9,329 bases of DNA from JAKOQB01 sp050258235 (GCA_050258235.1 JBLMYK010000125.1:1-9329); one strand, 5' to 3'; counted from the first letter of the stretch, positions 1-7,274 are shown. A program made the numbers and translations. Notes: generated by a model from the sequence alone, not told the origin.

Positions 1-52
1 GGGGCCCGGCGGGGTGAAGTGTGCCACGTGCTGCCGCCGCGGCGCGCGACGG

Positions 53-1288
53 TCAGTCGTATGTCCGAACGAAATCCCGGATCTCGGGGTAGATCACTTC
101 GCGCCAGCGGCGGCCGGAGAAGATGCCGTAGTGTCCGACATCATTGGCCGTCAGATGGCGCCGACGGCTCTTCGGGATCGACCTGCACAGGCCGTGTGCG
201 GCCTCGGTCTGGCCGCTGCCGGAAATGTCGTCGAGTTCGCCCTCGATCGTGAACAGCGCGGTGGTCCTGATGTCTTCCGGCGCCACGCGCCGCCCGCGTA
301 CATGCCATGTTCCGCACGGCAGCGCATGCTCCTTGAATACGATGCGGATCGTGTCGAGGTAATACTCCGCGGGCAGGTCGATCACCGCGTTGTACTCATC
401 GTAGAAGCGCCGGTGCGATTCGACGTCGTCCTCGTCGCCCTTCACCAGATCGAGGTAGTAATCCCAGTGCGACGACAGATGCCGGTCGGGGTTCATCGCG
501 ACGAAGCCGGCGTGCTGCAGGAATCCCGGATAGACGCTGCGCAGATAGCCCGGATGCGTGCTCGGCACCTTGAAGATTACGTTGTTCTCGAACCACTCGA
601 TCGGCTTGCGTGTTGCCATCGCATTGACGTCGGTCGGATTGCGCCGCGTGTCGATCGGCCCGCCCATCATCGTCATCGACTTCGGGCTGGCGGGATCCTT
701 CGCGCTTGCCATCAGCGAGATCGCACCTAGCACCGGCACGGTCGGCTGGCAGACCGAGATCACGTGCACCTGCGGTCCGAGCAGGCGAATGAAATCGGTC
801 ACGTAATCGACGTAGTCGTCCAGATGAAACGGTCCGTAGGCGATCGGAACCAGGCGGGCGTCGATCCAGTCGGTGATGTAGACGTTGTGATCCGGCAGCA
901 GCGCGCGGACCGTGTCGCGCAGCAGCGTGGCGTGATGTCCCGACAGAGGTGCGAAGACGATGACGTTCGGATCGTCACGGCGCTTCGCCTGGCCGTTGGT
1001 GAAGCCGCGTTTGAAATGCAGCAGTCGACAGAAGGGCTTCGAAGCGATGACTTCCTCGGTGACCGGAACGGCCCGACCGTCGACGATTACCGGATTCAGG
1101 TCGAAGCCCGGCTTTTCGTACTGCTTGCCGATGCGGTGCAGCAGGTCATAGCCTGCGGCGACGCGGCGGGAAAACGGGGTATAGGAGAGCGGGCTGTACG
1201 GGGATGAGAACAGTTCCGACGTGGCCTGCGCCCACACGGCCAGTGGATTCAGTACCTTACGCTGCAGATCATGCAGGTGATAGAGCAT
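53..1288 (-). CDS. phaZ: Intracellular polyhydroxyalkanoate (PHB) depolymerase
   Basis: A 411-residue protein of the intracellular PHB depolymerase family, which hydrolyses native amorphous polyhydroxybutyrate inside storage granules to release 3-hydroxybutyrate units. The family is an alpha/beta hydrolase with a cysteine nucleophile. Here the nucleophile sits in SVCQP (Cys180), with likely triad partners Asp353 or Asp354 in GELDDISG and His386 in GHYG; these match the Cys/Asp/His arrangement reported for Ralstonia eutropha PhaZ. The N-terminus (MLYHLHDLQRKVLNPLAVWA) has no signal peptide, as expected for a cytoplasmic granule enzyme, and the length is normal for the family. The ATG at 1288 is preceded by GGAG with a 6-base spacer on the minus strand, which supports this start. 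It follows fpr on the same strand after 144 bases and has its own candidate promoter, so it may be transcribed alone. Family assignment is firm; the exact polymer (PHB or a longer-chain PHA) is inferred. Confidence 0.93.
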   Translation of the reverse strand: MLYHLHDLQRKVLNPLAVWAQATSELFSSPYSPLSYTPFSRRVAAGYDLLHRIGKQYEKPGFDLNPVIVDGRAVPVTEEVIASKPFCRLLHFKRGFTNGQAKRRDDPNVIVFAPLSGHHATLLRDTVRALLPDHNVYITDWIDARLVPIAYGPFHLDDYVDYVTDFIRLLGPQVHVISVCQPTVPVLGAISLMASAKDPASPKSMTMMGGPIDTRRNPTDVNAMATRKPIEWFENNVIFKVPSTHPGYLRSVYPGFLQHAGFVAMNPDRHLSSHWDYYLDLVKGDEDDVESHRRFYDEYNAVIDLPAEYYLDTIRIVFKEHALPCGTWHVRGRRVAPEDIRTTALFTIEGELDDISGSGQTEAAHGLCRSIPKSRRRHLTANDVGHYGIFSGRRWREVIYPEIRDFVRTYD

Positions 1289-1343
1289 CCGAGACTCCGC
1301 TCCGCGCCGTCATCCGCAACTCCATGGTCACGTAATTACGCGA

Positions 1344-1372
1344 ATTATGTTAGCAGGCCCGCGGCGCAGCAA
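1344..1372 (-). promoter_or_regulatory. Candidate sigma70-type promoter for phaZ
   Basis: On the minus strand the sequence reads TTGCTG, 17 bases, CATAAT. The -10 element matches the consensus at five of six positions; the -35 matches only in its first three bases. It lies in the only AT-rich patch of the fpr-phaZ gap, about 55 bases upstream of the phaZ start. A perfect 10-base palindrome, CGTAATTACG (1331-1340), lies just downstream of the -10 and could be a regulator site or chance. Not proven. Confidence 0.35.
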
Positions 1373-1385
1373 TCGGCCGAAATGC

Positions 1386-1403
1386 CTGCTGAGAACGCAG
1401 CAG
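1386..1403 (-). terminator. Short inverted repeat after fpr, possible weak terminator
   Basis: CTGCTG and CAGCAG form a 6-bp stem around a 6-base loop, about 30 bases beyond the fpr stop codon. No real T-tract follows on the minus strand (only a short ATTTC), so termination would be weak if it occurs. Its placement between fpr and the candidate phaZ promoter is what makes it worth noting. Confidence 0.22.
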
Positions 1404-1432
1404 TTGCGCATCCCGTGGCCGCAGGACCGCGA

Positions 1433-2233
1433 TCACCAGTAGTTTTCGACCGCCAGCTGGCCCGGCACGCCGCGCCGGGACGTCGCAAACCCGCGTGCGG
1501 TCAACCTCTTGCGCGTGTCGGTGACCATTTCCGGGTTGCCGCAGATCATCACGCGCGAACGCTGCAGATCCAGAGACATCCGCACGTGATGCTCCAGCTG
1601 GCCGCTGTCGATCAGGGCCGGGATGCGCTGTCCCAGCGTGCCCGGCACGCTGGCACGGGTCACCACCTGGACATAGCGGAGCTTGCCCGCCTGCTCTCGC
1701 AGATGCTCCTGTTCGCGAAAGCCCTCGATCGTTGCCCGGTACGCAAGCTCGTTCGGGTAGCGCACGCTGTGCACGAGGATCAGGTTTTCGTAGTCGTCCC
1801 AGGTCTTCGGTTCCCACAGGATCGAAATGAAGGGCGCCAGCCCGGTCCCCGTGGCCAGCAGCCAGAGGTCCTTGCCCTGCTCGAAGCGGTCGCAGGTCAG
1901 GAAGCCGTAGTTCATCTTCTCGACGAACACCGTGTCGCCCACCTTCAGTCGCGACAGTTCGGACGTGAAGTCGCCACCCGGCACGACGATCGAGAAGAAC
2001 TCAAGATGCTCGTCGTAGCTGGCCGACACGATCGAATACGCGCGCCAGACGATGCGGGTCCCCGACGGATTCCTCGGATTGTCCGGATCCGGCTTGCCGA
2101 CCCCGAGGCGAGCGAACTGCCCGGGCGTGAACCGAAATCCGGCGTAGCGGGTCAGCCGGAAAGAGAAGAGATTCGGCGCCCACGGATGAATCCAGAGGAT
2201 CTTCTCCGCGGTGTACTTGTCGGGGGCAACCAT
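1433..2233 (-). CDS. fpr: Ferredoxin--NADP(+) reductase, bacterial FPR type
   Basis: A 266-residue flavoprotein that moves electrons between NADPH and ferredoxin or flavodoxin in the cytoplasm. The FAD-binding barrel carries the RAYS motif (residues 64-67, in WRAYSIVS). The NADP domain carries GTGLAPF (129-135) and CGNPEM (231-236). The chain ends in ENYW, and a C-terminal aromatic next to the flavin is typical of bacterial FPR enzymes; the length also fits them (E. coli Fpr is about 248 residues). The start at 2233 gives a normal N-terminus, although no strong Shine-Dalgarno sequence is visible. The gene begins 31 bases after the fdxA stop on the same strand, so the two are probably co-transcribed and the ferredoxin is the likely partner. 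Studied roles of such enzymes include oxidative stress defence and supply of reductant to iron-sulfur or biosynthetic enzymes; which applies here cannot be told from sequence. Confidence 0.94.
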   Translation of the reverse strand: MVAPDKYTAEKILWIHPWAPNLFSFRLTRYAGFRFTPGQFARLGVGKPDPDNPRNPSGTRIVWRAYSIVSASYDEHLEFFSIVVPGGDFTSELSRLKVGDTVFVEKMNYGFLTCDRFEQGKDLWLLATGTGLAPFISILWEPKTWDDYENLILVHSVRYPNELAYRATIEGFREQEHLREQAGKLRYVQVVTRASVPGTLGQRIPALIDSGQLEHHVRMSLDLQRSRVMICGNPEMVTDTRKRLTARGFATSRRGVPGQLAVENYW

Positions 2234-2264
2234 GGTCGCTGACGGCGCACGCCGCGCGCCGACT

Positions 2265-2588
2265 CTAGCGCTCGAGGTAACGCAACTTGTCCCGCACGTC
2301 TTTCCAGTCGTCCGCGTCGTCCGGGTGCGCCTTCATGCGTGTGATCGGCGGCCAGGCGCGCGACAGCTCGACATTGAGCTTGATGAACTGACGCTGATCT
2401 TCCGGCACGTCCTCCTCGGCGTAGATGGCGTTGACCGGGCACTCCGGGATGCAGACGGCGCAGTCGATGCACTCGTCGGGCTCGATCGCCAGGAAATTCG
2501 GCCCCTCGCGGAAGCAGTCCACCGGACAGACGTCGACGCAGTCGGTGTACTTGCACTTGATGCAGGGCTCGGTGACGACGTGTGTCAT
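2265..2588 (-). CDS. fdxA: 7Fe ferredoxin, [3Fe-4S][4Fe-4S]
   Basis: A 107-residue low-potential electron carrier of the Azotobacter FdI / FdxA family. The cysteine pattern matches FdI with a one-residue offset: Cys9, Cys17 and Cys50 would bind the [3Fe-4S] cluster, and Cys21, Cys40, Cys43 and Cys46 the [4Fe-4S] cluster. Two extra cysteines, Cys12 and Cys25, match the free cysteines at positions 11 and 24 of FdI. The acidic C-terminal extension after residue 60, ending in KLRYLER, is normal for this family and separates it from short 2[4Fe-4S] ferredoxins. The start codon at 2588 leaves the usual short lead before the first cysteine, but no clear Shine-Dalgarno sequence precedes it. It is the first gene of a likely fdxA-fpr pair and diverges from the transporter cluster across 92 bases. 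Identification is firm from the cysteine spacing. Confidence 0.95.
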   Translation of the reverse strand: MTHVVTEPCIKCKYTDCVDVCPVDCFREGPNFLAIEPDECIDCAVCIPECPVNAIYAEEDVPEDQRQFIKLNVELSRAWPPITRMKAHPDDADDWKDVRDKLRYLER

Positions 2589-2620
2589 CGCGTGGTCGGA
2601 GGAGATCGCTGGACACAGGT

Positions 2621-2626
2621 ATTCTA
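2621..2626 (-). promoter_or_regulatory. Candidate -10 element for fdxA
   Basis: The minus strand reads TAGAAT here, five of six matches to TATAAT, about 32 bases upstream of the fdxA start, giving a predicted leader of roughly 25 bases. No convincing -35 box is found at 16-18 bases, so it may depend on an activator or be fortuitous. I could not pick out an equally good promoter for the divergent transporter genes within the same 92-base region. Confidence 0.3.
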
Positions 2627-2666
2627 TCGCGGTGCGTCATGGCAGACGCCGTTCTCACCTCGTCGC

Positions 2667-2675
2667 AGAGAGGGA
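2667..2675 (+). promoter_or_regulatory. Ribosome binding site fixing the start of the substrate-binding protein
   Basis: AGAGAGGGA lies 5 bases upstream of the ATG at 2681. This selects 2681 over the in-frame upstream codon at 2582, which would add 33 arginine-rich residues ahead of an otherwise well-formed signal peptide. Confidence 0.7.
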
Positions 2676-2680
2676 CTTCC

Positions 2681-3910
2681 ATGCAAACGTCAGTCACGCG
2701 CCGGGCGATTCTGACCGCGGCGGCTTCCGCGCTGGCCGCGGCGTCTGCGCGCGCGCAGCCCGCGCGATCTGCAGGTGCGATCAGGATCGGCGAGATCAAC
2801 AGCTACTCGGCGATTCCGCAATTCCTGATTCCGTATCGGAAGGCGTGGGAGCTGGCGGTCGAGGAGGCCAATGCCACGGGGGGCGTGCTTGGACGCAAGG
2901 TCGAGGTGATCGCGCGCGACGATGCAGGCAGGCCGGACGACGCCGTTCGCCACGCGACCGAACTGGTTGCCAGCGAGAAGGTCGACCTGTTGGCCGGCAC
3001 GTTCCTGTCGAACGTCGGGCTCGCGGTGTCGGACTTCGCCTTGCGCAACCGGCGCGTCTTTGTCGCCAGCGAACCGCTGACCGACGCCCTGGTGTGGGAG
3101 AAGGGCAATCGCTTCACCTTTCGCCTGCGTCCGAGCACCTACATGCAGAGCGCGATGCTGGTCGAAGAAGCGCTCAAGCTGACCGCGAAGCGCTGGGTCA
3201 CGATCGCTCCCAACTACGAATACGGGCAAAGCGCGGTGGCGAGCTTCAAGGCGCTGCTGAAGGCAAAGCGCCCGGACGTCGAATTCGTGGCCGAACAGTG
3301 GCCGGCGCAGGGCAAGCTCGAGGCGGGCAGCACGGTGCAGGCCGTGCTCGCCGCGCGGCCGGAGGCGGTCTTCAATGTCACCTTCGGCGCCGATCTGACG
3401 CGACTGGTGCGCGAAGGCAACCTGCGCGGCCTGTTCCCGCGCGTGCCGACGGTCAGCCTGCTGTCCGGCGAGCCCGAGTACCTCGATGCCCTGAAAGACG
3501 AGACGCCCAAGGGCTGGATCGTCACCGGATACCCGTGGGACCAGATTGCCACCCCCGAGCACGCGAGGTTCTTCAACGCCTACTACGCGCGCTATAAGGA
3601 AACGCCGAAGCTCGGGTCGGTGGTGGGTTACGCGGCGTTGCAGGCGATCTTCGCCGCGATCCGCAGGGCCAAGTCGACCGATACCGAAAAGCTGATCACC
3701 GCGCTGCGGGGACTGAATTTCGGCACCCCCTTCGGTCCGGTCACCTTCCGCGCGATCGATCAGCAGTCGACGATGGGCGCGTACGTGGGCAAGCTCGACG
3801 TCCGCGGCGACCGCGGCACGATGGTCGAATGGCGCTACGCGGATGGCGCGAAGTACCTGCCGACCGATGACGAAGTGCGCCGTCGTCGCCCGGCCGAAGC
3901 CATGAAGTAG
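2681..3910 (+). CDS. ABC transporter substrate-binding protein, Liv/amide type (periplasmic)
   Basis: A 409-residue periplasmic binding protein of the leucine-binding/amide family (Peripla_BP_6 fold), the capture component for the permease and ATPases that follow. Residues 1-25 form an export signal: Thr6-Arg-Arg-Ala-Ile-Leu resembles a twin-arginine motif, followed by an alanine-rich stretch and a cleavage-like ARA site before Gln26. The mature protein starts with the typical IRIGEIN strand, then AWELAVEEANATGGVLGRKV (55-74), a common family signature. The usual ligand-loop form with a Thr/Ser-Gly-Pro step is replaced by NSYSAIPQF (40-48), and the second-lobe entry reads NYEYGQSA (178-185). 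The protein is therefore probably not a canonical leucine/isoleucine/valine binder. It is the first gene of the cluster, 13 bases before the permease. The ligand is unknown; an organic or aromatic acid is a guess from the downstream acyl-CoA dehydrogenase. Confidence 0.9.
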   Translation: MQTSVTRRAILTAAASALAAASARAQPARSAGAIRIGEINSYSAIPQFLIPYRKAWELAVEEANATGGVLGRKVEVIARDDAGRPDDAVRHATELVASEKVDLLAGTFLSNVGLAVSDFALRNRRVFVASEPLTDALVWEKGNRFTFRLRPSTYMQSAMLVEEALKLTAKRWVTIAPNYEYGQSAVASFKALLKAKRPDVEFVAEQWPAQGKLEAGSTVQAVLAARPEAVFNVTFGADLTRLVREGNLRGLFPRVPTVSLLSGEPEYLDALKDETPKGWIVTGYPWDQIATPEHARFFNAYYARYKETPKLGSVVGYAALQAIFAAIRRAKSTDTEKLITALRGLNFGTPFGPVTFRAIDQQSTMGAYVGKLDVRGDRGTMVEWRYADGAKYLPTDDEVRRRRPAEAMK

Positions 3911-3923
3911 TCGCCCGACCTCT

Positions 3924-5759
3924 TTGGATTTCGTTCTCGCCCAGCTGCTGACGGGGTTTGCCTACGCCTCGACCCTGTTCCTGGTCGCAGCGGGGCTGAC
4001 CCTCATCTTCGGCGTCACACGGGTGGTGAATTTCGCGCACGGTTCGCTGTACATGCTTGGCGCGTACCTCGCCTACACCATCACCACGCAGCTGCCGTCG
4101 ACCGCCGCCGGCTTCTTCGGCGGCGTACTGCTGGCGGCAATGGCGGTCGCTGCGGTCGGGGTCGTGGTCGAAGTGATGGTGCTGCGGCGAATCTACGCCG
4201 CGCCCGAAATCCTTCAGTTGCTGGCGACCTTCGGCATCGTGCTGATCATCCAGGATGCCGCACTCTGGCTGTGGGGGCCGGAAGATCTGTTCGCGCCGCG
4301 CGCACCTGGCCTGAGAGGCAGCGTCGAGATAGCAGGGGCAATGGTGCCCCAGTACACGCTGTTCCTGCTGGTGGTCGGCCCGCTCGTGTTCGCGCTGCTG
4401 TGGCTGGTGTTCCGGCGTACGCGCTGGGGAGTCTACGTGCGCGCGGCGACCCAGGACGGCGAGATGGCCGGCGCGCTCGGTGTCAATCGCAAGGCGCTGT
4501 TCACCGCGGTGTTCGCGCTTGGAAGCTTGCTCGCCGGTCTCGCGGGCGCGCTGCAGATTCCGCGCGAATCGGTCAATCTTCAGATGGACCTGAACGTGAT
4601 CGTCGAGGCATTCGTCGTCGTCGTCGTCGGCGGCCTCGGGTCGATCGGTGGTGCGGCGCTGGCGGCGATCCTGATCGGCCTGCTGCATGCGTTCGGCGTC
4701 TGGCTGCTTCCGCAGTCCGCGCTGGTGCTGGCCTTCGTCGCAATGGCGGTGGTGCTGATCGTGCGCCCGTTCGGGCTGCTCGGTCGCGCCGAAGTCGCCG
4801 CGCATGCGCCGGCGGCCATGCACCCGCCCTTCGTGCCCGCGAGCAGGACCCTGAAGTGGATCGCGGCCGGCGCGACGGCCGTCGCGGCCAGCGCGCCGCT
4901 GTGGGCTGGCGACTACCTTCTGGTCATCCTGACCGAGATGGCAATTCTCGCGGTGTTCGCCGCCAGCCTGCACTTCTTCATGGGGCTGGGCGGCATTACG
5001 TCCTTCGGGCATGCCGCCTTCTTCGGGCTCGGTGCTTACGGCGCCGCGCTGCTCGCCAAGCACGCAGGCGGCGGGTTTGCGCTCGGCCTGATCGGTGGCC
5101 CATTGCTGGCGCTTCTGGGCGCGCTTGCCGCCGGGTGGTTCGTGCTGCGGGCGCGCGGAGTCTATGCCGCGATGCTGACACTTGCCTTCGCGCAGATCCT
5201 CTGGTCGGTCGCGGTTCAGTGGGTGGGCGTCACCGGGGGCGACAACGGTGTACTCGGACTCTGGCCGCCTGCGCCTCTCAGATTGCGATCCGCGTATTTC
5301 CTCTTCTCGCTCGCGCTCGCCGTTCTCAGCCTGTGGCTGCTGCGCCGCGCCGCGCTTTCTCCACTCGGATTCGCGCTGCGGGCGGCGCGCGACGCGCCCG
5401 ACCGCGCCACCGCCAGCGGCATCGATGCGCCGCGCGTGCAGTGGCTGGCGTTCGCAGCCGGCGGGCTGTTCGCCGGGCTGGCCGGCGTGCTGAACACCTA
5501 CCAGAAGGGCTCGGTCTTTCCGAACGTGCTCGCGCTGCCGCAGTCGCTCGATGGACTGCTGATGGTGCTGCTGGGCGGCGTGCAGACCTTGTCCGGTCCG
5601 GTCGTTGGCGCCGTTTCGTATCACGCGCTGACGGTCGAACTGACGCGAACCACCGAGCACTGGCGGCTTGCCCTCGGCACGGCCATCGTTCTGCTCGTGC
5701 TGGTGTTCCCGCAGGGCATCGCAGGGTTCCTGCGTGCGCGCTTCGAGGCGGCGAAATGA
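3924..5759 (+). CDS. Fused LivH-LivM ABC transporter permease
   Basis: A 611-residue inner-membrane protein joining both permease halves of a branched-chain amino-acid-type (HAAT) importer. Residues 1-285 are LivH-like, with GLTLIFGVTRVVNFAHGSLYMLGAY beginning at residue 24. Residues about 310-611 are LivM-like, with MGLGGITSFGHAAFFGLGAY from 353. Each half has a cytoplasmic loop expected to contact an ATPase: RAATQDGEMAGALGV (173-187) and RAARDAPDRATASGI (486-500), both followed by an LAGLAG- or FAGLAG-type helix. A hydrophilic linker of about 25 residues (286-310) separates the halves. No in-frame ATG is available before Met44, and a stop at 3903-3905 limits upstream extension, so translation probably starts at the TTG at 3924, which restores the normal LivH N-terminus MDFVLAQLLTG. 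No good Shine-Dalgarno sequence is seen; coupling to the gene ending 13 bases upstream is likely. The stop overlaps the livG start (ATGA). Function is firm, substrate unknown. Confidence 0.92.
   Translation: MDFVLAQLLTGFAYASTLFLVAAGLTLIFGVTRVVNFAHGSLYMLGAYLAYTITTQLPSTAAGFFGGVLLAAMAVAAVGVVVEVMVLRRIYAAPEILQLLATFGIVLIIQDAALWLWGPEDLFAPRAPGLRGSVEIAGAMVPQYTLFLLVVGPLVFALLWLVFRRTRWGVYVRAATQDGEMAGALGVNRKALFTAVFALGSLLAGLAGALQIPRESVNLQMDLNVIVEAFVVVVVGGLGSIGGAALAAILIGLLHAFGVWLLPQSALVLAFVAMAVVLIVRPFGLLGRAEVAAHAPAAMHPPFVPASRTLKWIAAGATAVAASAPLWAGDYLLVILTEMAILAVFAASLHFFMGLGGITSFGHAAFFGLGAYGAALLAKHAGGGFALGLIGGPLLALLGALAAGWFVLRARGVYAAMLTLAFAQILWSVAVQWVGVTGGDNGVLGLWPPAPLRLRSAYFLFSLALAVLSLWLLRRAALSPLGFALRAARDAPDRATASGIDAPRVQWLAFAAGGLFAGLAGVLNTYQKGSVFPNVLALPQSLDGLLMVLLGGVQTLSGPVVGAVSYHALTVELTRTTEHWRLALGTAIVLLVLVFPQGIAGFLRARFEAAK
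4612..4629 (+). repeat. (TCG)6 trinucleotide run inside the permease gene
   Basis: Six perfect TCG units; in the coding frame five consecutive GTC codons give Val231-Val235 in a LivH membrane segment. Loss or gain of a unit would keep the frame. The run is short and probably reflects GC-rich valine codon use. Confidence 0.6.
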
Positions 5760-6499
5760 GCCTGCTGAAGCTCGAGGCGGTGCGCAAGCACTTTGCCGGC
5801 GTGCACGCGGTCGACGGCGTCACGCTGACGCTCGCTGCGGGCGAGTTCACCGCGCTGATCGGTCCCAACGGCGCCGGCAAGACGACGTTGTTCTCGACCA
5901 TTGCCGGCCAGCTGAAGGCCGATGGGGGCCGCATCGCATTCGACGGGCACACGATCAACGGCCAGACGCCGGCGCGGCTCGCAGCGCTCGGCATCGGCAG
6001 GACGTTTCAGACCGCGCACGTGTTCGGATCGATGACCGTGCTCGACAACGTGCTGCTTGCAGTGGCGGTGCGACAGGGAGCCCAGTTCGACGCGTTGCGT
6101 CCACTGTGGGGACGCGACGACACGGCCGCGCGCGTGTTGCTCGGCCGGGTGGGGCTGGAGCCGCTCGTCGGCGCGGCCGCGGCGAGCCTCGCCTATGGCG
6201 ACGTCAAGCGGCTGGAATTCGCGATCGCGCTGGCGGGGCGTCCACGCCTGCTGCTGATGGACGAGCCGACCGCCGGCATGGCCCCCGGCGAGCGAGTCGC
6301 GCTGATGGACCTCGTGCGCGACGTCGCGCGCGAAACCGGTCTTACCGTGCTGTTCACCGAGCACAGCATGGAGGTGGTGTTCGGCTATGCACGGCGCGTG
6401 ATCGTGATGTCGCGCGGCGTCGTGATCGCCGATGGCGATCCGGACGCCGTGCGCATGGACCCGGCAGCGCAGGCCGCGTACTTCGGCGAGGCTGCATGA
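5756..6499 (+). CDS. livG: Liv-type ABC transporter ATP-binding protein (LivG)
   Basis: A 247-residue ATPase, one of two that drive the fused permease from the cytoplasmic side. In order it shows Walker A GPNGAGKTT (36-44), Q-loop Gln85 in RTFQTAHVF, the ABC signature as LAYGDVKRLE (145-154), Walker B LLLMDE (165-170) and switch histidine His203 in TEHSMEVV. The LAYG form of the signature and the MDEPTAGMAPGE sequence are typical of LivG proteins. The ATG at 5756 overlaps the permease stop in an ATGA, and GAGG lies 7 bases upstream, so translation is coupled. The same frame stays open far upstream, but that stretch is an arginine-rich out-of-frame reading of the permease. The symbol reflects family position, not proven leucine transport. 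Confidence 0.94.
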   Translation: MSLLKLEAVRKHFAGVHAVDGVTLTLAAGEFTALIGPNGAGKTTLFSTIAGQLKADGGRIAFDGHTINGQTPARLAALGIGRTFQTAHVFGSMTVLDNVLLAVAVRQGAQFDALRPLWGRDDTAARVLLGRVGLEPLVGAAAASLAYGDVKRLEFAIALAGRPRLLLMDEPTAGMAPGERVALMDLVRDVARETGLTVLFTEHSMEVVFGYARRVIVMSRGVVIADGDPDAVRMDPAAQAAYFGEAA

Positions 6500-7188
6500 G
6501 CCCGGCGCTGCGAGTTCGTCAGCTCAACGGCTTCCATGGGCCGGCACAGGCGCTGTTCGCTCTCGACTTCGACATCGTCGCCGGCGAAGTCGTCGCGCTG
6601 ATCGGACGCAACGGCGCTGGCAAGTCGACCACGCTGAAGGCGCTGATGGGGCTCGTCCGCGCCACCGGCTCGGTCGAAGTCGAGGGCACGCGCGTCGACC
6701 ATCTGCCGAGCCATGCGCGGGCGCGGCGGGGAGTCGGGTACGTGCCCGAGGACCGGCGCATCTTCACGGACCTGACGGTGCGCGAGAACCTGCTGGTCGG
6801 CGCGCAGGGCCGAAAACTGGATGCCGAGCCGGTGCTTCAGCTCTTTCCGAACCTGCGCGAAATGCTCGATCGCCCGGCCGCGCAGATGAGCGGCGGCGAA
6901 CAGCAGATGCTGGCAGTCGCCCGCACCCTGTGTTCGCGCCCGCGCGTCGTGCTGCTCGACGAGCCTTCGGAAGGCATCGCACCGATGATCGTTGCAGCGA
7001 TGGTCCGCGCGGTGAGGGCAATGAAGAAGGAAGGCGTCAGCGTTCTGCTGTCGGAGCAGAACCCGCGCTTCGTCGCGGCAGTTGCCGATCGGGCGCTGCT
7101 GATCGACCGCGGCCATCTGGTCGGCGCCGCCAGGATCGAGGATCTTACGGCGCAGACGGAACCGGTGCGGCGCGTGCTCGGCCTTTAG
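6496..7188 (+). CDS. livF: Liv-type ABC transporter ATP-binding protein (LivF)
   Basis: A 230-residue ATPase, partner of LivG in the same importer. It has Walker A GRNGAGKST (37-45), signature MSGGEQQ (131-137) and Walker B VVLLDE (151-156). Two family-specific substitutions are visible: Glu85 in GYVPEDRRIF stands where most ABC proteins have the Q-loop glutamine, and Gln188 in SEQNPRF replaces the switch histidine. Both are usual in LivF proteins, so the enzyme is not thought to be defective. The start ATG overlaps the livG stop as ATGA, with GAGG 4 bases upstream. It ends 98 bases before the acyl-CoA dehydrogenase. Assignment is firm; as with livG, the name gives the family only. Confidence 0.94.
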   Translation: MSPALRVRQLNGFHGPAQALFALDFDIVAGEVVALIGRNGAGKSTTLKALMGLVRATGSVEVEGTRVDHLPSHARARRGVGYVPEDRRIFTDLTVRENLLVGAQGRKLDAEPVLQLFPNLREMLDRPAAQMSGGEQQMLAVARTLCSRPRVVLLDEPSEGIAPMIVAAMVRAVRAMKKEGVSVLLSEQNPRFVAAVADRALLIDRGHLVGAARIEDLTAQTEPVRRVLGL

Positions 7189-7274
7189 AACCGCATTGTC
7201 CGGTGACTGCTGGGTTTCGGGCGAAAGGCAGGTGGCGGAAAATGCGCCTGTGCCGCGATGCGGCGTCCTGAAAC

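Noticed and set aside
1..52. Left edge before the phaZ stop, checked for a partial gene
   Set aside because: Only 52 bases remain; it holds a CGCCGCGGCG palindrome but no recognisable coding segment or terminator.
1271..2242. 323-codon plus-strand frame opposite fpr
   Set aside because: Composition is typical of antisense GC-rich frames and there are no motifs; the minus strand carries all FPR motifs.
2582..2680. Upstream extension of the binding protein to 442 residues
   Set aside because: The added 33 residues would bury the signal peptide and overlap the fdxA start. AGAGAGGGA directly before 2681 supports the shorter form.
3741..5660. 639-codon minus-strand open frame opposite the permease and the end of the binding-protein gene
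   Set aside because: Its translation is low-complexity, rich in Arg, Gln, Glu and His, with no domain I recognise. The plus strand encodes clear conserved proteins across the same region. It is a codon-bias shadow.
4271..5755. Long plus-strand frame upstream of and continuous with livG, suggesting a 742-residue protein
   Set aside because: The upstream portion is an arginine/alanine-rich out-of-frame reading of the permease. LivG starts at 5756 with a coupled ATGA and a ribosome site, and its normal length needs no extension.
7252..7264. GCCGC-GAT-GCGGC inverted repeat between livF and the dehydrogenase, considered as a terminator
   Set aside because: Five-bp stem with a three-base loop and no T-tract; such repeats are frequent by chance in this base composition.
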